Below, piece after piece: positions 36,666-46,632 of a stretch of DNA of 64,000 nt. The stretch is taken from contig CP073042.1 of assembly GCA_018114805.1 (NCBI GenBank), positions 3,844,001-3,908,000 on the forward strand, read 5' to 3'. Under the pieces are notes generated by a model. The model had not been told where the DNA came from. It searched no databases and was given only the letters and a program-made list of their open reading frames with translations. This DNA comes from Candidatus Streptomyces philanthi. GTDB lineage: Bacteria; Actinomycetota; Actinomycetes; Streptomycetales; Streptomycetaceae. Every line of letters begins with the position of its first letter. The first letter of the stretch is position 1. Made by a program: the position numbers and the translations under genes.

Positions 36666-38266
36666 ATGGCAGAGCTGGCGACGATGTCACAGAGCACGGA
36701 TACGAGCCCGCATACGAATCCACTGACCCAGCCGCATCCGGACCCAACCACCCACTCAGAACCACCCGCATCGCCCACCGAGCGGAAAGGCCCGCTGGCG
36801 AATCCCGTAAGGGCTTCGCTCAGCAGTGCGCTGGGAGTGCGGCACCACGCGTCTTCCGCCCGCCCCTCCGGCCTTCCGGATACGGGACAAGTCGGTTGCC
36901 CGGAAATGCCGGCACGCCATAGGGCACCGGCCAGCGCGCATTCCGCTCGCTACGCGGCGCGGGAATCCGCGGTGCTGGGCGCGGCGGATTCCGTACGCGA
37001 AAACGGGCACGGCCACCTGGACGGGGGACGGGAGACGGCCCCCGGCGGACCGGCGGGGGCGAGGTGGGGAGCGCGGACCGCTACGGGGGGCGGCCCGGGC
37101 GACCTCCTCGCCCCCGTGGCGGGCGCGCCCACGCACGGTGCCACCGCCCCCGCCGCACCGGACGCCCCACCGCAGGGCCTACCGCGGCGCGGCCTTCCGG
37201 GGCACGGCGTGCCGCAGCACAACGTTCCGCCGCAGGGCGGTCCGGCGCGCGGTAAGCGGCGCGGAGCGGGAAGCCGCGTGCGCCGCGTACGCCTACCCGG
37301 TCGACGTGCGGCAGCGGCCCGACGACGCGCCCCGCGAGCAAGCGGACCGCTCCCGCGGCGACGGGGGCCGGGCGGGCCTCGGCTGGGCCGACCCCAGGCA
37401 GGTGGGGCGGAGCGGGCCCGCGTGGGGCCTGGACGGCGCGCGCGAATCGGGCCGGCCCGACGCCAGCCGGCCCGACGCCGGGCCGCGCGACGGCGGCGAG
37501 GGCGCTGAGGGTGACGGGGCGGGCGATCCGGACGCGGTGGAGCACGCGTTGCGGCAGGTCTGCGAGCTCATCGAGTCGGCCGTCAGCATGCACCGCCGCC
37601 GCAGCGAGCAGCCCGCCGCCGTGGTGGAGCCCGACGACGGGCCGGCGGCCCGCCGCACCGTGCACCAACTGATCGCGCAGGCCAGGCACGGCGTGAGCGT
37701 CATCGTGTCGAGCTGCCCGGACCAGGCGCAGTCGCTCGCGCCGCTCCTCGACCAGCTCGCCGGCGTGGCGAACCGGGGCGTGGCGGTGCGCGTCCTGTGC
37801 GCGGCGGAGGCGCTGGAGACGCCGGGCGTCGCGACCGCCGTGCGGCGCGGCCTGGCCGGCCACGAGGTGCGGGTGGAGACGGGCGACCTCCAGGGCGGGG
37901 TGATCGTGGACGGTCAGACGGCCTTCGTCCACGCGGGCCCCGGGCAGCCGGGCCGGTACGCCTCGGTGATCGAGGACCCGGCGTCCGTACGCGTCCTCGA
38001 CCTGATGTTCGCCGCCGCCTGGCGCACCGCGATGCCGATGGCCGAGCACCTGCGGCTGGCCGACCGGCTACGCACCGACTCCGTGCGCAGGATCCTGGAC
38101 CGGTTGCGCGCCGGCCGCACCGACGACGTGGCGGCCCGAGAGATCCAGGTCTCGCTGCGTACCTACCGCCGCCACGTCGCCGCCATCATGCGCGACGTGG
38201 GTGCCAACTCCCCTTTCCAGGAGGGGTGTTCCGGCGTACGAACTCGGGCTGCTGGGCCCGGCCTGA
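36666..38266 (+). pseudogene. LuxR-type regulator 1 with disordered N-terminus, frameshifted
   Basis: The ATG at 36666 follows GGGGGAG closely. The first 240 residues are Pro/Gly/Ala-rich and disordered. Near 37250 the coding frame changes. Then comes a folded part: HALRQVCELIESAVSMHRRR, TVHQLIAQARHGVSVIVSSC and VANRGVAVRVLCAAEALETP, which resembles a phospholipase-D-like/TrmB-type effector domain. The C-terminal helix-turn-helix is DDVAAREIQVSLRTYRRHVA-AIMRDVGANSPFQ. A second change near 38220 leads to the natural end GVPAYELGLLGPA at TGA 38264-38266; the uncorrected frame runs on to 38487. It is paralogous to the next gene. Target unknown. Confidence 0.72.
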
Positions 38267-38518
38267 GCGGCCGCCCGAGAGGGCCGGTCGCCGGGGGACC
38301 AGCGGAAGCGGAAACAGCCGGAGAGGGGCCAGCGGGAAGGGGTCGGACGGGTTCGGCCCGCGAAGCCAGAGAGGAACCCGAGAGGCGGCGGCGCTCGCCC
38401 GCGAACGACGGCCGAACACGCCGCGTCGGCGAGGCCGCCGGGGGCGTTGCCGCGATTGCCGGCCGACGGGCCGCCGGCATCGCGTGACAGTGCACCGCAC
38501 GGGGTGAAATTCACGTGG

Positions 38519-39504
38519 GTGAATGAGTTGAGGGAATTTGTACACGCCGCGACCGGTGCGAGTAATCCACCGACCGAGGACGACATAGCGCAGGAACTCC
38601 TCGCTGTGCGGGCGCTCGTCGAGTCGACGGTGGTGAAGCACCGGGACCGACAGTCCCGCAATGCGTGGGTGGCGGCGGTCGGAAGTCAGGAGAACGACAT
38701 TCTGGCGACCGCGAAGAAACTGTTCGCCGAGGCGCGGGAAAGCGTCGACATCGTCCTCGCGGGAGACGCGGGGCACGCCCAGGTGCTGTACTCCGCGCTG
38801 GGCGACTGGCTGTCGGCGCAGGGCGGCGACGGCCGCCCCGTGGACGAGGGCCGCGCGGCGGCCCGAAGTGGAACCGTCGGCACCGTGGCCGGTTCTCGCG
38901 CCCAGCCCGACGCCGACGCCGCGGGGGGGGCGCCGGCCGGGGGCAGGGCGCGGGGCGGCGCGCGGTGCGGGCCCGGTTGCTGTGTACGCCGGGCGCGTTA
39001 GACCGGCAGTTCGTGCAGCGGCACGCCGGCGGGCCGGTGCGGCTGGAGGTCCGGGTGGCCCGCATCCCGCTGCTCGCGGCCTTCGTGGTCGACGGCCGGG
39101 CGGCCCTGGTCTGCGTGGACGCGGCGGTCGGTCGACGGGCGTCGATCATCCGCGACCCCGGGGTCATCGAGGCCATGCGGACGCTGTTCACCGGCATCTG
39201 GCGCAAGTCGCTGGCCGCGGGCGAACGGCTGGACGACGGCGACCGGAGCCGCAAGGAGATGCTCCTGCAGATCCTGGAGTGGCTGCGCCTGGGCGTCACG
39301 GACTAGGTGGCCGCGCGCGAACTCTCGGTCTCGGTGCGCACGTACCGGCGCTACGTCGCGGAGATGATGTCCCTGCTCGGCGCCGACTCCCGGTTCCAGG
39401 CAGGCGTCCGGGCGGCCGAACTGGGCCTGCCGCCCCTCACCCCCCCCGCCGCCCCCTCGCCCCCGGGCCCGGGCCCGGGGGCGAGGGGGCGGCGGGGGGG
39501 GTGA
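38519..39504 (+). pseudogene. LuxR-type regulator 2, paralog of regulator 1, frameshift and TAG
   Basis: The GTG at 38519 gives VNELREFVHAATGASNPPTE. HRDRQSRNAWVAAVGSQEND and ATAKKLFAEARESVDIVLAG align with the effector part of regulator 1. In an eight-G run near 38930 the frame changes; it continues CTPGALDRQFVQRHAGGPVR, VCVDAAVGRRASIIRDPGVI and LLQILEWLRLGVTD. A TAG at 39304-39306 then precedes VAARELSVSVRTYRRYVAEM-MSLLGADSRFQAGVRAAELG, the helix-turn-helix, in the same frame. The last 20 codons are made by a 90-nt palindrome, so the C-terminus differs from the paralog's ELGLLGPA. It lacks the long disordered leader of regulator 1. Confidence 0.72.
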
Positions 39505-39515
39505 GGGGCGGCAGG
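39426..39515. repeat. 90-nt perfect palindrome without loop
   Basis: The 45-base arms 39426-39470 and 39471-39515 are exact reverse complements; the centre is CCCCGGGCCCGGGCCCGGGG. It covers the end of the regulator 2 frame and its stop. It probably works as a bidirectional terminator, or it could be a fold-back artefact. Confidence 0.95.
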
Positions 39516-39877
39516 GTGGGGGACCTGTTGCCGAGAACAGCCGTTTGGGTTGAGCGGGGGTTGAGCGGGGACCGAATGCGCCAAAAGGCAAACTATTGCT
39601 GGTGTCCCGTTGGGGCTGGCAGCTTCCTGTAGTGGTCATTGCGGGTGTTCGATCCGGGCGGATAGACATGTCCGTGGGAATTGGAATCCGCGCCAAATAA
39701 GGATGATGAATCCCACCGGTGGCAACTCCTCCCGGAGCGCCAGCGGTGGCGGAGGGTCGGCAGTCTTCCCCCAGTCCCGTCGGACCTCCGCCCGTTATCT
39801 CTCGACATCCGCAACGAAGCCGTGGTTGTGGACGGTCCTGGCACACCGCGGGGCCGGTCCGATGAGGAGACACACGC
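39516..39877. other. gene-free region upstream of IclR gene
   Basis: No gene is supported. It contains a direct repeat GGTTGAGCGGGG (39548-39572) and a less GC-rich stretch (39580-39720), where the promoter of the IclR gene may lie. Confidence 0.45.
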
Positions 39878-40636
39878 ATGACGACGACTAGTCCGGAGAA
39901 GGCGCTGGCCCCTGAGCAACCGCTCAGCGGCGTCGGTGTCCTCGACAAAGCCTCACTTCTGCTGGGGGTCCTGGAGGCCGGCCCGGCCTCGTTAACGAGG
40001 CTCGTGGCCGACACCGGTCTCAAACGTCCCACGGCCCACCGGCTGGTGCTCGCGCTGGAGCGGTTGCGGCTGCTGGCACGGGACAAGCACGGGCGGTTCA
40101 TCCTGGGACCGCGACTGGGGGTGATGGCCGTACAGGCCTGCCAGGACCGGCTGTTGACGGTGGCCAATCCGGTCCTGGCCGAACTGCGCGACGTGACCGG
40201 GGCCAACGCCCGCCTCTACCGCCGCCGCGGCAACCTGCGCATCTGCGTTGCCGCGGCCCCCGCCCCCTCCTACGACACGTCGGGCCCCTACGACTCGGTG
40301 CCCATCGGCGCGGCATTCCCGATGAACGCCGGCCCCACCTCGCAGGTGCTGCTCGCCTGGGAGGAGCCGGAGGTGCTGCACGAGATGCTGCGCGGGTCGC
40401 GGTTCACCGCGGCCTCCCTCTCCAGCGTGCGGCGGCAGGGCTGGGCGCAGAGTATCGACGTCCGCAAGCGCGAGGGCGCCGAGGTCGCGGCGCCGGTGTA
40501 CGGGCCGGGCGGCCGGGTGGTCGCGGCGCTCTCCGCGTATTGGCCCGGCAACCGGATGCCGAGCAGCGCCGGCCGGATGCACGTGAGCGAACTGGTGGAC
40601 GCGGCGGTACGGATCGGGCGCGGCTTCCCGGAGTGA
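39878..40636 (+). CDS. IclR-family regulator, NdgR-like paralog
   Basis: The ATG at 39878 starts MTTTSPEKALAPEQPLSGVG. The winged helix is VLDKASLLLGVLEAGPASLT with LKRPTAHRLVLALERLRLLA. The effector domain follows: HGRFILGPRLGVMAVQACQD, ARLYRRRGNLRICVAAAPAP and NAGPTSQVLLAWEEPEVLHE. The wording closely follows NdgR, the Streptomyces amino-acid/leucine regulator (VGVLDKA, RPTAHRLA, LYRR), but the residues vary enough that it is probably a paralog. The length is 252 residues. It is a single-gene unit. Targets are unknown. Confidence 0.88.
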   Translation: MTTTSPEKALAPEQPLSGVGVLDKASLLLGVLEAGPASLTRLVADTGLKRPTAHRLVLALERLRLLARDKHGRFILGPRLGVMAVQACQDRLLTVANPVLAELRDVTGANARLYRRRGNLRICVAAAPAPSYDTSGPYDSVPIGAAFPMNAGPTSQVLLAWEEPEVLHEMLRGSRFTAASLSSVRRQGWAQSIDVRKREGAEVAAPVYGPGGRVVAALSAYWPGNRMPSSAGRMHVSELVDAAVRIGRGFPE

Positions 40637-40906
40637 ACGGCCCCCGGCGGGTGGCCGCGCGGGCGACCCGCGCCCGTGGACGCGCCGGCGCGCGGCGGGG
40701 GCGTGTACGTCGCCGGGCGTTCGGGTGCCGGGGCGCACCCGCGCCCCGGGGTCGCCGGAGCGTACCCGCGCCGAGGGTTCGGCGTGTGGACTGAGACCCG
40801 TCCTCGCCCGTGGCCGTGGGGGTGAAGGCGGCGAACCGGCAGCGGACGAGGACAGGTGACTGCTTCACTTGCGGCCCGTTCGGTCGTCCGCCACCGGGAG
40901 ATTCGC

Positions 40907-41304
40907 ATGCGCCGCACGCTCACCGTGCCTGCCCTGGCCGTGGCCTGTTACTGGCCGGGTGTTCCGAGGAGTCGTCCCAGGAACCGATCGAGGGGGAGTG
41001 GGTGGCGGACGGGCCACAACCGGCCGGGTACTTTGACTTCGCGGACCAGGCCGTGATCCAGGTCGATGGGAGCGATGCGGCCACGCTCGGTACGCCGCCG
41101 GCGAGGCTGTGCGGCGGGGCCGAGGTGGCGGACACGGGCGAGGGCGAGGACGGCGCGTGGGAGTACCGGCTCGCGTTCGCCTCACCGTGCGTGTTGGTCA
41201 ACGTCCCGACCAGCCTGGAGATCGTGGTCGACGGAGACACGCTGGAGGCCGTCCCCGCGGGCCTGCCGGGCGCGAAGACCTTCCGCTTCCGGCGCGCTGA
41301 CTAG
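40907..41304 (+). pseudogene. small lipoprotein, frameshifted in signal peptide
   Basis: The ATG at 40907 follows CGGGAG. The signal MRRTLTVPALAVA loses frame near 40943; the next frame gives GLLLAGCSEESSQEPIEGEW with a perfect lipobox LAGC. The mature part is beta-rich and acidic: PAGYFDFADQAVIQVDGSDA, CGGAEVADTGEGEDGAWEYR, and ends GLPGAKTFRFRRAD at 41304. Corrected, it is about 132 residues. The signal contains a rare TTA codon (CTG TTA CTG), so bldA control is possible. The function is unknown; it is likely anchored outside the membrane. Confidence 0.7.
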
Positions 41305-41368
41305 TCGTACCGCCGTACCGCCGTAAGCCGTCCGGTCGTGCCGCCCCGTGCGGTCGGGGCCGGGCGGG

Positions 41369-42351
41369 CTAGGGGACCAGCACGACCTTGCCCATCGTGC
41401 CGCGGGTCTCGATCGCGCGGTGCGCCGCCGCGGCCTCGGCGAGCGGGAAACGGTGCACGGACGGCACCAGGACGCCGGAGGCGGCCAGCGCCATCGAGTC
41501 CTCCTCCAGCTTGCGCATCCCGGCCGGGCCGCCGATCCGGTCGAGCATCGGCTTGCCGACCACCTGGAGCGAGGTGATGCCGCGCCGCTCCAGCTCCACC
41601 TCGTCCAGGTCGAGCGGGCCGCCGCCGGCCCAGCCGTAGACGATGTGCCGGCCGCCGGGCCCGAGCAGGTCCACGGCGCCGAGGCCGCGCTCGCCGCCGA
41701 CGGCGTCGAAGACGACCGTGGCCGCGCGGTCGCCGAGGGCGGCGCGGGCCCGCTCGGTCCAGTCGGCGGCGTCGTAGTCGAGGGCGATGTCCGCGGCCAG
41801 TTCGGCCACCCGCGCGACCTTGGTCGGCCCGCCCGCCAGGCCCACCACGGTGGCCCCCACGTGCTTCGCGTACTGCGTGAGCAGCGTGCCGATGCCGCCG
41901 GCGGCCCCCGTGACCACCACCACGTTGTCGGCGGTGAGTTCCGCGAAGAGTAAGATGCCTACGGTGGTGCGGCCGGTGCCGATCATGGCGATGGCGTGGT
42001 CGAAGGGCAGGTCGTCGGGGAGCGCGTGCAGCTTCTCGGCCGCGACCACGGCGAGTTCGGCGTAGCCGCCAGGCCGAGGTGCGCCACCACGCGCCGGCCG
42101 AGCCACGAGGGGTCCACGCCGTCGCCGAGCCCGTCGACGGTGCCCGCCACCTCGCGCCCCGGCATCGTCGGCAACTCGGGCAGGTCGTACGGGGCCTTGG
42201 GGTCGCCCGAGCGGAAGGTGGTGTCTATGACGTGCACCCCCGCCGCCTCGACCTTGATCCGCACCTGCCCGGGCGCGGGACGCGGGTTCTCCGTCTGCTC
42301 GTACGTGAGGTTCTCGGCGGGCCCGAAGGCGTGCAGACGAATGGCGTGCAT
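41369..42351 (-). pseudogene. NADPH:quinone oxidoreductase (medium-chain, zeta-crystallin type), frameshifted
   Basis: The ATG at 42351 follows GGAG by seven bases and gives MHAIRLHAFGPAENLTYEQT, then VKVEAAG-like IKVEAAGVHVIDTTFRSGDP. At 42073 the frame changes within AHLGxGGYAELAVVAA. The second frame holds the NADPH-binding NVVVVTGAAGGIGTLLTQYA, VVFDAVGGERGLGAVDLLGP and AHRAIETRGTMGKVVLVP. No zinc ligands are present, so it is the zinc-independent quinone reductase subgroup. Corrected length is about 327 residues. It reduces quinones or related enones. One indel is the only fault. Confidence 0.82.
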
Positions 42352-42610
42352 GGCGATCTCCATCTGTAGGAGCCCCCGCGGGGCCGCGGTCATGCGACGA
42401 GCGTCCGACTTCAACCAAAGGTTAAGTCAAGCGTCGCAGGTCAACGCGGGGCGCGGGGCGATGTCAGACCCCGGGTGCACGATGGGAGGGCAGTGCCAGG
42501 AACCAGGCGTGGTCGGGCTGTGGGCGCGGTGACGGAGGGCGGAAGGCGTGGGCGAGCGAGGACGGCGGCGGGCCGGTGCGGCGGGCGCGGGTGGCCGGTG
42601 AGGAGACGGG

Positions 42611-42648
42611 GACGGGGTGCGGGCGCCGCGACGGGGTGCGGGCGCCGC
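42611..42648. repeat. perfect tandem duplication of 19 bp
   Basis: GACGGGGTGCGGGCGCCGC is present twice, back to back (42611-42629, 42630-42648), at the start of the pentapeptide gene. Nineteen is not a multiple of three, so the duplication changes the frame. Confidence 0.95.
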
Positions 42649-43299
42649 GCCGCCCGAGAGTGCCGCTGCCCCACCTGGTGCCGTACGAGGGCGGCGCGTT
42701 GGAGGCCGAGGGGGACTATGACGGGCAGGACTTCGCCGACCTCGACCTGAGCGACCAGGCGGCCCGTGGCGCCCGGTTCCTGGACTGCCGGGTGCGGGGC
42801 TGCGCGCTCGGCGAGACGGTGTTCGCGGGGGCCCGGTTCATCGACTGTGTCCTGACCGAGGTGCGGGGGTGTGGGGACGGACCTGTCGACGGCCTCGCTG
42901 CGCGACGTGGAGCTGACCGACGCCCGGCTGGGCGGCACCCAGGCACACGGCGGCTCGTGGGAGGGCGTCCTGGTCCGGGGCGGCAAGTTCGACTACTTCA
43001 ACCTGCGCACGGCCAAGCTCAGGGACGTGACGTTCGACGGTTGCGTGCTGGTGGAGGCGGACTTCGGCGGTGCCACGCTGGAGCGGGTCTCCTTCGCGAA
43101 CTGCGTGCTGCGCCGGGTGGACTTCACCGCGGCCCGCATGACGGACGTGGACCTGCGCCGCGTGGTCAAGCTGGACATCGCCCGTGGCCTGGACGCCCTC
43201 TCCGGCGCCGTCATCAGCCCCGCGCAACTCCTGGACCTGGCCCCGGCGATGGCCGCCCAACTCGGCGTCCGGGTGGCCGACGAGGGGCCGCCGGGATAG
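42636..43299 (+). pseudogene. pentapeptide-repeat protein, frameshifted
   Basis: The likely start is a GTG at 42636, inside the second copy of a 19-bp duplication; the true start is uncertain. VPLPHLVPYEGGALEAEGDY leads into pentapeptide repeats (A(D/N)LXX pattern): ARGARFLDCRVRGCALGETV and FAGARFIDCVLTEVRG. In the G-rich stretch near 42866 the frame changes; it continues GTDLSTASLRDVELTDARLG, TFDGCVLVEADFGGATLERV and RVDFTAARMTDVDLRRVVKL to 43299. The right-handed beta-helix of this family includes Qnr-like DNA-gyrase mimics, but most members have unknown roles. Corrected length is about 220 residues. Confidence 0.75.
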
Positions 43300-43443
43300 G
43301 CATGGCGGGGGCGCCTGGTGCGGGCGCGGGTGGCTCGTGGAGGCGGCGCGGTTCGCGCCGGCCCGTCTCAGCGGAAGGCGGCGACGTCGCGGGCCCCCGG
43401 CCCAGACCCCTGCCGCGCCCCGGCGGGGCCGGGCGGGAGGGGG

Positions 43444-43941
43444 TCAGACGCGGGGGAAGCGGGCCTGCACGTCCCAGACCACGGGGTTGTCGGCCAGGCC
43501 CTCGTGCATGTCGGTGAGGTCCGCGATCACGTCGTGCAGGAAGTCGCGGGCCTCGCGGCGCAGCGCGGCGTGGTTGAACGTTAACGGTGGCTCCTCCAGC
43601 GGTACCCAGTCCGCCGTGACGTTCACCCAGCCGAACCGGCGCTCGAAGAGCATCCGGTCGCTGGACTCGGTGAAGTCCAGCTCCGCGTGGACCGGCTGGG
43701 CGGACCGGCTGCCGCGCGGGTCGCGGTCGAGCTGCTCCACGATGTCGCACAGCGCCCAGGCGAAGTCGAAGACCGGCACCCATCCCCAGGCTGTGGACAC
43801 CTCCCGGTCGGCCTTCGTGTCCGCCAGGTACACGTCACCGCAGAACAGGTCGTGCCGCAGCGCGTACGCGTCCGCCGTCCGGTAGTCCGTCTGCGGCGGG
43901 TCGGGGAAGCGCGGGGAGAGGGAGTAGCCGAGGTCGATCAC
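43444..43941 (-). CDS. conserved Streptomyces protein of unknown function
   Basis: The GTG at 43941 gives VIDLGYSLSPRFPDPPQTDY, followed by ADAYALRHDLFCGDVYLADT, WGWVPVFDFAWALCDIVEQL and ELDFTESSDRMLFERRFGWV. It ends with DFLHDVIADLTDMHEGLADN and QARFPRV. The 165-residue protein is acidic and soluble. Long frames extending upstream to 44544 are low-complexity Arg/Gly/Pro and not coding. I do not know a function; it looks like an immunity- or antitoxin-type small globular protein only by general style. Confidence 0.75.
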   Translation of the reverse strand: MIDLGYSLSPRFPDPPQTDYRTADAYALRHDLFCGDVYLADTKADREVSTAWGWVPVFDFAWALCDIVEQLDRDPRGSRSAQPVHAELDFTESSDRMLFERRFGWVNVTADWVPLEEPPLTFNHAALRREARDFLHDVIADLTDMHEGLADNPVVWDVQARFPRV

Positions 43942-44453
43942 GCTGCCGATGGTGTCACGGGCCGGGGGCCCGCCCCACGCCGCGGCACCCCGCCACCCGC
44001 CGGGCCCGCCGACCCGCCGAACGCCGCCGGACACCGCCCGACCGGTACGCGGCCCGACTGGTACGCGGCCCGGGCGCGCGTACGGGTAGGCGTACCGGCA
44101 CCCGTCCGCGTACGGTGGACGGGCGCGGCGCCGCCCACGCCTCCCGCCACGGCCACGGCCTTCCGCCGCCCGCGCCCTCCCGCGCCGTACGAACCGGCTC
44201 CTACGGCCTCCTCGGCCCTCCGGCCCGCCCGCGACCCGGCTCATCCGGCCGCTCGCCCGTACGGACGCCCGCACCGGCGCTGCGCCGGCTCGCACCTCCC
44301 GCGTTCCGCGCCCCACCTCTCGCGCACGCCACGGCGCACTGCCGCCGCCGCGTTTCTGGCGCCCTCCTCCCCTCCCGAGCGGTACCCCGCCGCGCGCGTC
44401 GCGTGTGGCGGGCGGACGGACGACTGGGCCACAGACGCCGGGAGGGCGACGCC
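43942..44453. other. 512-bp gene-free region
   Basis: This divergent region between the unknown protein and the DHA2 transporter contains only low-complexity C/G-rich sequence. GGGAGGG at 44440-44446 is the ribosome site of the transporter. Confidence 0.45.
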
Positions 44454-46190
44454 ATGACAGCGGGATGGGATATGGGACGCGCCGGGGGGGGCGCGGGGAA
44501 ACGGGTGCCGAGTGCGGCGGGGCGTACGGGGAGGTCGAGGCCACTGGTCCGTACGAGGCGGCGGATCGCGGCCCGGTGGTGGACAGGGCCCGGGCGCGGC
44601 AGCCGGCGGCCCGGCGGGGGCGGCGCTGCGGGGGCGGGCGGTGTCGTCCGGGGGCGGCGGTGGGTGCTGGTGTCGGTGGCCCTCGCGGTGTGCTGCGTAC
44701 AACTGGACGCGTTCGCCCTGAACCTGGCGTTGCCGCGGATCGCGGCCGATCTGGCGCCCGCGCTGGCGGCCTCGCCCGACGACCCGGCCGGCGGGCCGGA
44801 CCCCGCCGGCGGGGCGGGCTCGGGCGGGGCTGGGGACGTGCGGTGGGTGGTGAGCGGCTATCTGTTGGCCGCCGGGTCGTTGATGGTCGGCGCCGGGCGG
44901 TTCGGCGATCTGTGGGGGCGGCGGCGGATGCTGCTTCTGGGGCTGGCGTTGTTCGGGGCGGCGTCGGCCGCGTGCACGCTCGCGCCCGGACTGCCGGCCC
45001 TGGTGGCGGCCCGGGTGGCGCAGGGCGCCGGCGGCGCCTGCCTCATGCCGGCCGGGCTCGCGCTGCTGACCGGTGCATACCCGCCGGCGCTGCGCGGGCG
45101 CGCGACTGGCTGGGCGCTCGGTATCGGCGGAGTGGCCACCGCGTGCGGCCCGTTCGTCGGCGGGGCCCTGACCCAGGCCCTGTCGTGGCGGGCGGTCTGC
45201 TGGCTGAACGTGCCGCTCGCGTGCTGCGCCGCGGTCGCCGCCTGGGCATCCGAGCGCCCGGCGCGTGCCGGGTGCCGGGCGCGTTCCCGGCGCGCTGGGC
45301 GTTCCCCGCGCGCGGAGTGGCGCGCGCGGTCGGCGTGGGACCGGTGGTGCGCGTGGCGGCGGGGTGGCGCGGTCGCCTGCGGGGCTGGGACTGGCCGGGG
45401 CTGGTCGCGGGCACGGCCGCGCTCGCCGCGCTGGGGCTGTTCGTCGACCCTGCGCCCGCCTGGGGCTGGTGGTCGGCCCCGAGCGCTGCGACGCTCGGGG
45501 CCTGCGGGGTGGCGCTGGCCGGCTTCGTACGGCGGCAGCGCCGGGCGCCCGATCCGCTGGTGGACCTGTCGCTGTTCCGCAACGGCCGGTACGTCGCGCT
45601 GACCGGTTCCTGGGCGGTGGCCAACGCGGCGACGGTCGTCTTCCTCTACGTCACCCCGCTGGCCCTACAGGGCACGTGGGCGCTGTCGGCGGGGGCCGCG
45701 AGGTGCGCGTTCCTCGCCCCCGCGGCGGCGATGGCCGGCGCGGGGGTGGTGGCGGGGCGGATCGCGCCGTCGCGGGCGGTCGCCGTGATGGCCGGGTGCC
45801 TGGTCGCGGGCGCCGTGGGGCTCGGCGCAATGGCCACCGCCGGCACCCTCCCGCGCTACCTGTGCGCCGCCACGGTCGCCGGCGCCGCCCTCGGTCTCGC
45901 CAACGCGTTGACGCTGGCCGCCACGCAGGCGGTCATCGACCCCCGGCGCGCGGGGGAGGCGTCCGGGGTCACCAAGACGGTGGTCACCGTGGCGGCGGGG
46001 CTCGGCGTGGCGCTCGTCGGCCCGACGGCGAACGGTCCCGCTGGCGCGGATACGGGCGCGGGCGCGGGCGCGGAGTCGGGCCTGAGCGGCGTGGGCGGGG
46101 CAGGCGGCGCGCAGCGCGGACGGGGTGCTGTGGGTGGCGGCCCTGGCCTGCGTGCTGACCGCCGGCGCGCTGGCCAGCCGCGACGCGTGA
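44454..46190 (+). pseudogene. DHA2-type MFS drug transporter, frameshifted
   Basis: The ATG at 44454 is seven bases after GGGAGGG. The Arg/Gly-rich N-terminus is long, and the first membrane segment (WVLVSVALAVCCVQLDAFAL) starts near residue 72. It is followed by LNLALPRIAADL, WVVSGYLLAAGSLMVGAGRF and motif A GDLWGRRRMLLLGLALFGAA. LMPAGLALLTGAYPPALRGR and IGGVATACGPFVGGALTQAL are DHA2-type. Between 45260 and 45340 the frame changes; the second half continues WDWPGLVAGTAALAALGLFV and ADPLVDLSLFRN-like APDPLVDLSLFRNGRYVALT. Near 46110 it changes again and ends VLTAGALASRDA at 46190. The stop lies in a 20-bp duplication. An exporter of antibiotics is inferred from the family. Confidence 0.75.
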
Positions 46191-46211
46191 CGGCCAGCCG
46201 CGACGCGTGAC
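46172..46211. repeat. perfect tandem duplication of 20 bp
   Basis: GGCCAGCCGCGACGCGTGAC is present twice in a row (46172-46191, 46192-46211). It contains the stop codon of the DHA2 transporter. Confidence 0.95.
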
Positions 46212-46632
46212 GGCCGGTCCCCGGCGCGCGCGATCGGCCGGTTCCGTGCGTGCCGGGAGGCGGTGCGCGTACGCGAAGTGAACGGCTGCCCGCGGGCGTT
46301 GACACAGGCGGTGAACCACAGCCGGGAATCCCCTCCGTCGCTCCCGTACCTGTGGAGCATCCGGCCGTTTTCTGTCATGCTCTCGACGAAAAGTTCCCGC
46401 CGCCATGCCGTGGGTGCGGCACGCCCCTGGAGTGACGCGCGTAGAACCGCTCCCACCACGGCTTCGGCGGCGGGGCACGGCCTTCGTGCGGCCGGCACCC
46501 GACGGGCGCCGGCCGCCCCGAGCCGGTCGAGGGACCGGCTGGTGACCACCGCCGACCAGCCGGCTGACCAGCGTCGGTCGGTGGCCGCCGACCGACGCCT
46601 GCCGGCCGACAGCGACTTCAGGACGATGCGAC
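46212..46632. other. 421-bp gene-free region
   Basis: No gene is supported. It should contain the promoter of the M23 peptidase gene. Confidence 0.4.

Noticed and set aside
43442..44544. Long N-terminal extension (to 44544) of the protein ending at 43444
   Set aside because: The extension is low-complexity Arg/Gly/Pro; conserved-looking sequence begins only at the GTG at 43941.
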